Program-made: the position numbers and the translations under genes
Notes under the pieces: generated by a model
The model's database searches: none
Seen by the model: only the letters and a program-made list of their open reading frames with translations
What the model was told of the DNA's origin: nothing
Shown here: positions 42,659 to 53,900 of the stretch, piece by piece
Layout: each line of letters begins with the position of its first letter
How positions within the stretch are numbered: position 1 is the stretch's first letter
Assembly (NCBI GenBank): GCA_951799405.1
Contig: OX637341.1
Location: 18,963,659 to 19,027,658 of the forward strand
Direction: 5' to 3'
Length of the DNA stretch: 64,000 nt
Origin: Agapetus fuscipes
Taxonomy: Eukaryota > Arthropoda > Insecta > Trichoptera > Glossosomatidae

Positions 42659-42840
42659 TAAATCAAATTCAAAAATTCAATAAATTATAAAAATTGATAA
42701 TTTTTAAATATATTATAGATTTGTGGAAATAAAACAGTGTTTTGAAATTTAAAAAGTGTTATTTAATTAAATAACAATAAAAAAAATATATATGAATTTT
42801 CACAGTGTTAATACACAAACCATAAAAAATATAACATAAG
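42659..42840 (+). repeat. Third copy of the palindrome arm and Penelope-like end
   Basis: ATAGATTTGTGGAAATAAAA, CAGTGTTTTGAAATTTAAAA and the terminal CACAGTGTTAATACACAAAC, in the same direction as the right arm. It runs into the gap. Confidence 0.75.
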
Positions 42841-43040
42841 NNNNNNNNNNNNNNNNNNNNNNNNNNNNNNNNNNNNNNNNNNNNNNNNNNNNNNNNNNNN
42901 NNNNNNNNNNNNNNNNNNNNNNNNNNNNNNNNNNNNNNNNNNNNNNNNNNNNNNNNNNNNNNNNNNNNNNNNNNNNNNNNNNNNNNNNNNNNNNNNNNNN
43001 NNNNNNNNNNNNNNNNNNNNNNNNNNNNNNNNNNNNNNNN
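42841..43040. other. Assembly gap, 200 N
   Basis: Exactly 200 unknown bases, placed among palindromic repeats that are hard to assemble; true length unknown. Confidence 1.
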
Positions 43041-43222
43041 TGTTTTGAAAATTATTTTATAAAAATATATTTGTAACCATTCTGCTCTTGAAGATGCCTC
43101 ATTAGGCGAAAATATTCGAGCATAAACAAATAAAATAAAGTGAATTAAAACAATGTTTTACCATTTATATTTTTAAATATTTATAAAAATGGACTTTCAC
43201 TGTGTTAACAGATCAACACTAA
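43041..43222 (+). repeat. Penelope-like unit with a strong hammerhead-like motif
   Basis: At 43083-43122: TGCTC, TTGAAGA, T, GCCT-CATT-AGGC, GAA, the self-complementary AATATT, C, then GAGCA, which pairs with TGCTC. The unit continues to ATGGACTTTCACTGTGTTAA. Its sister is at 49930-50125. Confidence 0.78.
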
Positions 43223-43437
43223 AAAATAAAAATTGCTTTGTTTTAATTCACATGAGTTTATTTTTGGACACGACCAGTTTCGGGAGAAGCAGTACCTCCC
43301 ATCTTCAGGTGTAAATAGAAACTATTAAACTAAACTAGTTTCTATTTACACCTGAAGATGGGAGGTACTGCTTCTCCCGAAACTGGTCGTGTCCAAAAAT
43401 AAACTCATGTGAATTAAAACAAAGCAATTTTTATTTT
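43223..43437. repeat. Perfect 102-bp palindrome with two hammerhead-like motifs
   Basis: Arms 43223-43324 and 43336-43437 around TTAAACTAAAC (11 bp). The plus-strand motif at 43352-43388 reads CTGAAGA, T, GGGAG..CTCCC, GAAACTGGTC; its mirror is 43272-43308. The sequence AACTGGTCGTGTCC replaces the AACGTT-type segment. Confidence 0.88.
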
Positions 43438-44062
43438 ATTGGAGTAATTTTGTGTTCATACATTTTTTCGATTAAGATCATATTGAAGTAAACAACATAA
43501 GAAGAAATTGTTGAAGATTTTTAGTAGGTACCTAAGTATTTTAAATATCCATAAATTAATATTACCGAATCATTATTTTTTTCTTACTTTTTTCTCAACG
43601 TTTTATTGATTCCTTAATCAACATCACCAGGAGACACCCTTGTTGTGCGGTAAGTAAGGATATATAATATATATTTTTATTTGTAAACGTGTCGAACGAA
43701 CACAAATTTAATCTCGTTGAAACATATTTAAATTCAATTTTTGTTCACAATATTAACTCCCATAAAAGACTCAGGAAAAAGATAAAAAAAAACTTTTGAA
43801 TTTTTATTACGATCCAGTATGTGTTTTAATAAAACTGAATGATAGAAATGTCGAGCGTTTACATTTAACGAGACTTTAAATATTCTTTATTCTGAGAAAA
43901 AATATTGTACATTTTTTCTTCTACTTTTTTATGGAGTTTGAAAGAATATTAAGGATTTTATTAAATTAAATTCAATAATGAAAGTTTATCTAAAAACATG
44001 TTTTTATTATTCAAATAATTTATTTTTTGAGAGCGTTATACTTTTAAGTAATTTAAATACAA
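43438..44062. other. Repeat-derived stretch
   Basis: GTGTTCATACATTTTTTCGA.. AACAACATAAGA at 43451-43500 repeats the outer arm of the 42119 palindrome. A decayed minus-strand motif (CTGGTGA, T, TTGATT..AATCAA, TAAAACGTT) lies near 43603-43640. No gene. Confidence 0.55.
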
Positions 44063-44140
44063 CATGGGTGACGTTGGTAAAGTGAACTTTTTTTACAATA
44101 AAGATGGGCAACCTTTTAATTGCCTATAAGTAAAGGAATA
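44063..44140 (-). repeat. Decayed R280 5' part
   Basis: GGGTGACGTTGGTAAAGTGA to GCCTATAAGTAAAGGAA. Confidence 0.65.
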
Positions 44141-44221
44141 AAAAATAATATTTTTATTACAGGTGTACACGGCTTTAAATGAATTTAGATGACAGCTTAA
44201 TAAGAGCGTTGTAACCCTTGT

Positions 44222-44460
44222 ATTCCTTAACTTATAGGTTGGTATGCGGCTGACCACCCATGCTCTATAAAATGGTTCACTTTGCCAATTTCGGCAAGAG
44301 TTGCAGGGTGTATGTCCATTTGAGTTGGTTTTTATTTTGCAGGTTCACATGCGGCATGCGCAAGCGCGAACTTGTACTTGTCTGTTTGTGAAAATGCGTG
44401 TAAAATGTAAGCCCCCAAAGTTACATATTTTTGCAACTTAGATTAGATTAGATTAACGAC
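44222..44460 (+). repeat. R280 repeat with small deletions
   Basis: TTCCTTAACTTATAGG to CAACTTAGATTAGATTAGAT; about 25 bp missing between CCAATTTCGG and the body. Confidence 0.82.
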
Positions 44461-44702
44461 TTTAAGGCCTTCAAACTGCTATAATCAATTTTCATTACTT
44501 TTAATTCTTCAACAAATTACTTCTTGAATTTTAGCAATTCAGTAAACTTCACTTTGTGTTATGAACTTAAAATTTTTGTCAACATTATAACTTTATTATG
44601 GTCTCTAACTCTCATGTTGTCTTGTTCATGTTGTTTTTAATAAATAAATAAATCAAATGTCATAATACAAGATGGCTGCTTTACTTTGGATTTGTACCAC
44701 GT

Positions 44703-44708
44703 TTTATT
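44703..44708 (-). terminator. Polyadenylation signal of the P450 gene
   Basis: AATAAA on the minus strand, about 75 nt downstream of the P450 stop codon, in the context ACTTAAATAAAACG. Confidence 0.65.
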
Positions 44709-44780
44709 TAAGTTCATTTCATGTGTGCAATATTAACTTATAAAATATTTATCTTCTTTTGATTGACGATGATGACGCAG

Positions 44781-44941
44781 TTACGTCCTTTTCTTCAACG
44801 AGATGTTGATTCCGTTTTTGGATTTGAGGATCACCTCAGCAGATAAAAGAGGTCTCTTTCCGTTTCCATCTGGAAGCAGCTCAAAGGTCCGCAAGACCTT
44901 GGATAAGGTGCTTTTCATTTCAAGCATGGCAAACCTCTGAC
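44781..44941 (-). CDS. P450 exon 10: C-terminus
   Basis: Codons 460-512 and stop TAA at 44781-44783: [18 protein letters not shown] then ISLKKRT. Acceptor TGAATTCCAG. Confidence 0.94.
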
Positions 44942-47900
44942 CTGGAATTCAAAGGCAAAGATATAAATTTTAAACAATCACACTTTTAAAATACAACTAT
45001 CGTTTGTGAAACCGTTTGTGGATTTTGAACAATACTCAAAGTTTTGTTTGAAGATGTATTGAAAGACTCACCTCTTCGTCCAATCATACGGACAAGCGTC
45101 TTTGGAGTGACACACTGTCATAAAAGGCGCTTTATTAATTTTGTATGTATTATTATTATTAATACGAAAGTATGAGTTCGTGGGGACGTAAGCCTGAACA
45201 CGTAGCTTGCTGGTGTGTGACGTCTCTGGTATAGTGTGAAACAATGCTCTTGTACCATCCATTATGGAAGTATCTCTAACATGCAAAAATCGTCGCTGCG
45301 GCATATATAAATACGAGCAAAGATTCTACGGAGAGACAGAGTTGCTTAGACCATTGTATCGCGAAGATGTGTAAGCAGAGAGGGAGAGTGAACAGTACCT
45401 TTTAACCTTTATTGTGAAACATAAATCTTGTGAAAAAAAACGCAATTTTATTAAAAGAACCCCAAGTAATGCTGGAGTGATGTTTTCCGGGATCTGTTGC
45501 CGTGGTCTGTGGGAGCTGGAGCTTCCGGACGTTTCGCCCATTTCTGCGATGGGCTTCTTCAGCGTGAAGTATGATGATGATGATGATCTTGATGAGAACT
45601 GTGATTCACTCACACGGGACGGGAGGACTGATATTACTTCAATTATTCATCATAGATTAAATTTATAAAGATGGAACAGAAAATATTGAAAACCTACTAA
45701 CCTATGCAATTCCTAGGACCTGCACTAAATGGCACAAACAGATACGGATTCCTGTTCTTCATATTATCAAGATGGAAGTTGTCTGGATTGAAAACTTCTG
45801 GATTCGGGAAGTATTTTGGATTTTTTGCCATGCCGTAATAGAAAACGGTGGCCATACATCCTCCTGGTAGAATAGTTCCATCTGAAAAATACATTTTAGC
45901 TATATTACTGAATTATGAGATTACAGTTTACAGTTACACAAAAGGTCGACAAATTGGTAACTCTTAAGTTATATAGAAGTTATATAGAGGTCATAGATTA
46001 TGTACGTTTATCGACGGTTGAAAGGATGTAGGCGATAGGGAATAAGTGATATAAACTAAATTATATTTTGTATTGTTTGTGTATTAACACTGTGAAAATT
46101 CATATTGTTTAATTTTATAATTTTTTTGATTAATTAAAAACACTGTTTATTTTCACGGATAAATTTATTCAATAAGATTAAAATCTTAAACAAATTACTA
46201 ACGTTTTCGACCTAGAAGGTCATCATCAGGTATGATTATTGATTCATCAACAAAATTATAAAATTAAATAAACTAAATTGTTCAGGAGAGCAGTTAAAAG
46301 TTTGAGATTACCGAAAACTGGACGAAACTTTTTTTATCATGTAATCAATACCTACAGCTCTAGAAATCAAAAACATAAAGGCATTTATTGACATTTGTAG
46401 TAATGTGATTTTCGATTGTTTTACCATTGCCAAAAATTTTGTCGGTCGCATCAAAACCATAGTTCAAAAACGCAGTTTTTTGCTTGGGCATAAAGTGCAA
46501 AAAATCATTGTAGAGCCATGGGAGTGAGCGCATAAGAAAAAGCGGAAAATTTTAAGTAGGATAGCATTCATAATTATTTTTCGACCAAAACGTCGGGTAT
46601 GCCCTAAAACCTTTTAATAGTTGATATAATAGACAGTTCAAGGACGGTCACCTGGTAGAGGCAAGTCATTGAGCAGCTTCCTGCCATACATAGGCACAGC
46701 AGGAAACATTCTCAAGGTTTCTTTGATGACCATCTCCAGGTATTTCATCTCCTGGAGGTCCCTGTAGGTCACGTCTAAGGTGGAATCCTTCATGACGGCT
46801 AGCTGCTCTTCGTAAGCCAACTTCTGCGCTCCAGGGTTGTTGGCCAGGCAGTACATAGCGAAACTAATGGCTGAGGATGTAGTGTCATGACCCTGAAATT
46901 GAAAAAAAAAGTATTCTAGTGTTTTTAGGGTTCTAATGTTTTGAAAATTTTAAATGATGGTCTTCTTAATTAAAACGGCCGGTTATATTTTGCACCTGAG
47001 GATGGGATGTTCTGCAATCCCCAACCCGGTGGTGTAATAAATAAAATAAAACTCACTGTGAACTCTAACAAGGAAATTTTACTTTCCAATCTAATCTAAG
47101 TTGCAAAGATATGCTACATTGGAGACTCACATTACATGCATTCTCACAACCAGACACGTACAAGTTCGCGCTTTCATATGCCTCATCTGAACCTACAACA
47201 TAAAAACCAAATCTCAAATGGACATACACCCTGCAACTCTTGCCGTCCTTCCCTGTAACAGAGGTGACATTGGCAAAGTGAACCATTTTTACAGGATGGG
47301 TGGTCAGCCGCATACTAACCTATTAGTCAAGGAACCAGAATTCATCCCAGGTTTTTGTGACATTGATGAAGGGGATTATCGATCAACCGCTATAACTGTC
47401 TGTCCTTTATCGTTCTTCTCCGGTCTGCAATATAAATAATGATATGGATCCTATTCAATCGCGCCATTGTTATGTATCTGATGTCAAGGCCAGGTACTGT
47501 ATTAAGATAAGATACAAGTTAGCTTTGATTGGATCTACTGCGCCGTTGAACAGATAATTATATTATAGTAGAATAGTATCGCGTGCCACTAAGTAGTACC
47601 ATTTACCTGCCATTCATTATCTACAGTGTGTAATTCAAAACATTTAAACTTTATTTCCTTGATCACGTTTCCTGTTCATACCTATTCTTATCTTGAATAA
47701 GAGTTTATGGCTTACACGGCCAGCTGATGATGCTGGAGAGATGTTTTCCGGATCTGTTGCCGTGGTCTATCGCAGCTGGAGCTTCCGGACGTTTCGCGCA
47801 TGGATAAAGATTATCTTGATGAAAGCTGTGATTGTGGCTTTATTAGTGAAATATAATGTAACTTAGTACTTATAAGCAACATCCGTTTATTTTGCATGTG

Positions 47901-50900
47901 AAACTGTGTGGTATAAGAGCAAACCAAGAGCAATTCATTGTATTCACGTCATATAAACCCCGATTGTACACACACTTTCATCAAGATCATCTTCATCATC
48001 ATAATTTATGCTGAAGAAGCGCATCGTAGACATGGGCAAAACGTCTGGAAGCTCCAGCTCCTAAAGACCATGGAAACAGATCCCGGAAAACATCTCTGCA
48101 GCATTATTCTTATTTTGTCTAAGATTTTTTTTGCTGCTTTATTCACCTATTTTAAAAGTCACCTAAGCGCTCCCCCAGTTCTTGTTTGCCGGATAGACCA
48201 ATTCTGTCAAATATTACTTTTTAATGCAGTTGTCTTAAGAATCAAATTCTACACAATCTGAGCTAAGCAAAAACGTTAAACTCGATAATGTGAGAGTTGT
48301 TTTAAATATTCTTTAAATCAATTTCCTGTTTTCATCAGACCCATTGGTCCAGCAGTACATATGCAAATATTGCTCATGTAAAATTCGCTTAATAGTCTAT
48401 ACGGTAAACAAGAACTAAGGCAGCGTAAGATCGTACAAGGCTTTCACAACATATTTGATCCATAGTGAATCTATGGATCTTTCTTGATGAAAAATTCACG
48501 TTTGGTGGCTGTTGAACCACGAATTTTCTAAGTGTGAACGTTACCGATATAATTTAAACTTACCGCAAACATAAAAGTGTTGACCTCGTCTTGTATGCAC
48601 TTATCGGAGAGTGGCTCGCCGTCTGCAGTTTTACTGAGAAGCAGCAAATCCAAGAACGCCAGTTTCTTCTTTTGTCCCACAAAGTCATCCACATTCAGCG
48701 TCTCGTTTCCCTTCAGATTATTGTTCTTCTCGATTTCATTCTTCATGAGAATCTTTCTAGAAGCAATTACCTAAAAAAAAATGTAAATATATATTTTTAA
48801 ACCATTTGAGATATTTTCTATCTAGTGAGTTACCATTGCACTAGAGGTTGCCAGTTTTTCTGTGGATGCATCTATTTTATTATTTTTATTTTATTTATTA
48901 GGAAGACCAACAGCTAAATTTCAGGATTAAAAGTATGAGTAGATATAAGGAGCCAATTATAGGTCATCGCGAATAAAGATAATTTTAATTTACCTACATA
49001 TAATAACAAAGGAGCTAAGGACCTACAGGAGGATCTATGTATTGTTGAATCTCTTAACATTTCTTTCATTCCCTCCACATTCATCATTCTTTTATGTTTT
49101 TCTCACTGCAGATTCCAGTTACTTCCAATCTCGCTTTTTTAATCAATCCATCTTTCCTTAAGTCTCCGTTCATCGTCCATTCTTTCAACCGTATAACGCA
49201 ACGCGATTTGCGTACTCTTTTTATCCACTAAGGAAACATTGAGAAGAAAAGGATTCAAAAATGTATAAGAAAAAACAAGAGTTAAAAGAGTGGAAGAGCC
49301 TTCACAAATGAATGAACAAGAAGTTTTATTCTTTGTATGGGATATTTTATATTTTATCTTGGCTGTAAAAAAATACATTAAATTAACATGACGTATCTGC
49401 ACATGACGAGTACGTTATTCAATACTAAAAGGAGAATATAAAATTTGAAAAATATTTCAAGCCAGTTACAGAAAACGTTAAATTAGATAAAAATCAAAAC
49501 AATAAATATAAAATACTTGCACACAACTGATGAGTCAGGTGTGCAATTATAGGTATTTAAAAAAAAAAACTCAACTAAGCTACACATATAGTGTAACTTC
49601 TTGCCGCGTTATCCCCGAAGGGGTCGCATGTGGCGAGTTGAACCTATTTATTTTTACAGGTAAGGGGGTCGGCCTTACACCAACCACTTCAGTTGAAGTG
49701 GAGGTTTCCCAGCTCTCGAGAGTGCTGGTACTCATTTCTTGTGAAGGCTGAGTAAACCTTGCCGGTATTTTATTTTGGGGTTTGAAATAAACACCGAAAC
49801 GGGAAATCATTTCTGACATCCTCGGTGGGATTCGAACCCGAGCTTTCGTCATGGAATGCAAGCACTCTACCACCTGAGCTATCGACCGGACAAATAAATA
49901 TTATAATTAAAATTTAAAAAAATATATATATATTTTAATAATTTGGTTTTGAAAATTATTTTATAAAAATATATTTGTAACTATTCTGCTCCCGAAGATG
50001 CCTCATTAGGCGAAAATATTCGAGCAAAAAAGAAATAAATAAGTGAATTAAAACTTTGTTTCCATTTGAATTTTTTAAATAATTAAAAATGGACTTTCAC
50101 TGTGTTAATAAATCCACCCTAAAAATATAAAAAAATATATTATAATCAAATTTATTTATGTTGCAATCGATCAGCGAGACAAATAATAAATGATAATTAA
50201 CTAGATTTATATGCGCCTGCTTGTAATTTGCATCACTACAAACGCGCATGTGGGCTCTAGCGGGAAAACGAGAATGCTTTGAGCATTTTCCTGAAGGCTG
50301 TCTCATCTTCTGGACTCTCAGGCTCTTTGGGAGAGCATTCCATGCCACAAGCCCGGCAACACGGAAAGAACGGTTCCCGAAGACTGTGCATGACTGTTTT
50401 TTGGCAGCTCCAACAGACTGGCACATGACCCAGCTGACCTCAGAGTAACTCCCATTTCACTTAAACAAGTTCTCCTCGTGAAATCCACCAGATAGTCAGG
50501 AGTCAGCCCATGAAGAGTCTTAAAGATCTTCAAGCAAAGCTTGTAGTCTATTATTTTCGAGATGCGAAGCCAGTGCAAGTTCTCAAGCAGAGGAGTCATA
50601 TGGCAGTGAGTACTTGGAGCCGCTGTATATCAACCTGGCTGCAGTATTTTGAAGGGACTGGAGTCATTTGGTTTGTGACATCGGTTGACCTGCATAGACG
50701 ACATTGCAGTAGACAAATTATAAATGATCTTTTCTTTTTTCCAATGGATTGTCTTGATACACAAAAATCAGTAAAAATTAAACCTTTTCAGATAAACCAT
50801 GAAGGATTTCAACATCTTTTAATTCTTGACGATAGTCAGAGGAGAATTTGTACAGAAATTCGATCCTTTTCCACGCGCTGAAAGTACGGCGGTGCATGAT

Positions 50901-53900
50901 TCCGCAAATACTGAAAAATACAAACAAAATTATTGTTACATACAGCAGAGCACAAAAATATACCATTTACATTTCCAAATGCGCTCTTCGCTGGGTTGAA
51001 AAATTCATAAACCTTTACCGGTCACTGAAATACTGGTCACTGAAAGGTCCATCCAACCTTACAACAACTGGGTCTTGATTGAGAGTTAGCGCTGTCTAGA
51101 GCGACGCCCAAGCTCGCAAAGGGCTCTTGAGGTGTCTAAAATCTAAGCTGCAAAGGTATGTATCGTTTGAGATTCATATTAAATGCATTCCCACAAGCAG
51201 ACACGCATAATTTCGCGCTCACACATGCCGCATGTGGACCTACAATATAAAAAACCCAGTCTCAAATGAACATAAGCCCTGCAACTCTTGCCGACCTTCC
51301 CTGAAACAGGGGTGACATTGGCAAAGTGAACAATTTTTTACAGTATGATTTACAGTGTGATACACACAAAAACAGCGCTCACCAAATAAATCATCCTAAT
51401 ATTATTATTATTATTATGGGTAATAAACTCGACACAAATTTCAGAGATAAAAAATGGTAGGTACCTCACACATCTGGATTGCTTGGAAAAATATGAATGA
51501 TGATTTTTCTATTGGTTGCTAAGAATCCTAGTCACATACTTAGATAATATAAAATTAATTCAATAATAAGACAATATTTACAGTGCCGTTTTCTGATAAA
51601 TCACTGCAAGGGCACTGTTCAACTGTAACTTCTCTGAAACAAACATGTCTTCAATCCCGACTTAAATGCACTTGCACTTTCTACGGCTCTTAGCTCATGG
51701 GGTAGGGTATTCCACAGCACAGGGCCGGTTATGCAAAAGGAGATGTTTTCCCGCCCAGTTTTAATATAGGAAAAATACCTGTAAGTGGCTTTTACAAAGT
51801 CCGAGTTGCTGTCTTTTTGTGCGTCTACGCTCACACCCATTGCAGATTCTGAAAAAATTAAAAATTTCAAAATATTTTTGTTGAGGGTTCAAATTTTTTT
51901 AGGGCGAAAAACGGCTATAAAGTATACAAATGATAGAAGTAAAAAAAATCACATGATTTCAATATTATAATCTTAAATATTTGCTCTACATTTCGCTCCC
52001 CCAGTTCATGTTAACCGTGTAGACCAATTCTGTCAAATATGACTTTTTAATGCAGTTGTCTCAAGAATCAATTTCTACACAATCTGAGCTAAGAAAAAAC
52101 GTAAAATTCGATAATGTGAAGTTGTTTTAAATATTTTTGAAATCAATTTCCTGTTTTCATAAGACACATTGGTCCAGTACACATGCAAACATTGATCATG
52201 GAAAATTAGCTTAATGGTAGGTATATACGGCAAACAAGAACTAAGGCAGCGATTTATAAAACTGTAACAATAAAGACTGAAAAGAAAACATTTAATAAAT
52301 CTTTAAAGTTACTTATAATATGTGAAAAATGAAATCTACTAGGGCTACTTTTTTATTTTTCGTAAATTTTCCTATGTACACAATTAAGGGGAAATTACGC
52401 CAAGTTGTATATCTTTAATCTAAGTTGCAAAGATTTATTAACATTTAAAGCTCATATCAAATGCACCCCCACAAACAAACACGTGTAGTTCTCGCTTACA
52501 AATGCTGAATGTGTACTTACAAATCAAATTCAAACCTCAAATCAACATTTGACTGGTCCGTAGCTCAGTGGTAACACTGCGGACTCTGAATGGGAAGGTG
52601 GTGGGTTCCAATCCCAGCGGAGCACAAAAAATATACATTTTCAAATTTGCTCTTCGCTGGGTTGAAAAATTCGTAAACCTTAACCAATGACCGGTCACTG
52701 AAAGGTCCATCCAGCCTTATAGCAACTGGGTCTTGCTTGAGTATTGGCGCTTTGTAGCGACGACCAAGCTCGTTCGCCTCTGCGGCACTACAACAAGTGT
52801 CATAGACACCTAGAGTCTCTAGAATGTAGGGAGTCTCCCGCACAGGATTACTTTTAAAAAAATACATAAACCCTACAACTTTTGCAGACCTTCCCTGACA
52901 CATGGGTGACATTGGCAAAATGAACCATTTTTTAAAGATTGTATAATCAGGGTATAGAGAAATTAATAAATATATTTTTGCATACGTACCGCTTATAATA
53001 TCCAATGTATACAAGGTGATGAACGGGTAGATGTCAACATTTTTTCCCACGTTTTCAGATAATTTCTGTATTAAGGTGGCGCCTTTCCGATTAAACACGT
53101 CTATGAACTGCTCCAGTATTTTAAAATGAAAAGTTGGCGTAAGAATCTTGCGGTGCGTTCTCCATTTTTCTCCTGAAAGAAATATTAAAACAAGTTTAGG
53201 TTTGCTCAGCCTTCCCAATATCTCAATGATCTCCTGAAGGTCTACGGGATACTCCATGGGGGTCTACAAACCCGTTACCTCCCCCCCCCCCTCCCATAAC
53301 AAGTTTTAGGGGGTCTACCGGAACCCCCAAAATTTTAGAAGTGGTCTATGAGAAATAAAAGTGTGGCGTCTGCAATAAATGAAGAAAGTCCTCTTGGGAG
53401 CTGGGAAACCCTCACTTCAACTGAAGTGTTAAAATAAATATGTTCGCACCTTCGGGTGAACGCAGAAAGAAGCAATGCTGTATGTGTAGCTTAGCTGCGT
53501 TTATAAACTTATTTTAACAGTTTTTCCAACATCACATCATCAATCTCAGGCATAGGCGAAACGTCCGGAAGCTCCAGTCACAATAAACCACTCGAGCAAA
53601 TCCGGGAAAGCATCTCTCTAGTATAAAAACAACTTCAATAATAACTTTTCAAATTGTTTTGGTGAAACATTGTGGAATTCCATATTAAATATTTGATTAA
53701 AAAAATATTAATAAATAATTTTTAGAACACTTAAATGAAAAAACTTTGTTTTAATCCACTGTGAGTATTTATTTTATGAAAAAAACGTTTTCGGAGATCA
53801 TTCTCCATCTTCAGTTTCTTATATACTAAACTTAAAACTAATAACAAGACATGCAATTTATGTGGGAGGGGGCGGGGGGGCTAAAATTGAAAGGAGGGGG

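Noticed and set aside
51619..51870. Independent 83-codon gene
   Set aside because: It is P450 exon 5 plus intronic LINE sequence read through the donor.
52552..52626. tRNA-Gln gene
   Set aside because: A and B boxes and a CTG anticodon-like loop are present, but acceptor and anticodon stems do not pair and a SINE-A body follows.
52565..53257. 230-codon gene on the minus strand
   Set aside because: It joins part of intron 3, P450 exon 4, intron 4, a decayed R280 and a SINE-A in one chance frame; only 52990-53172 is real coding sequence.
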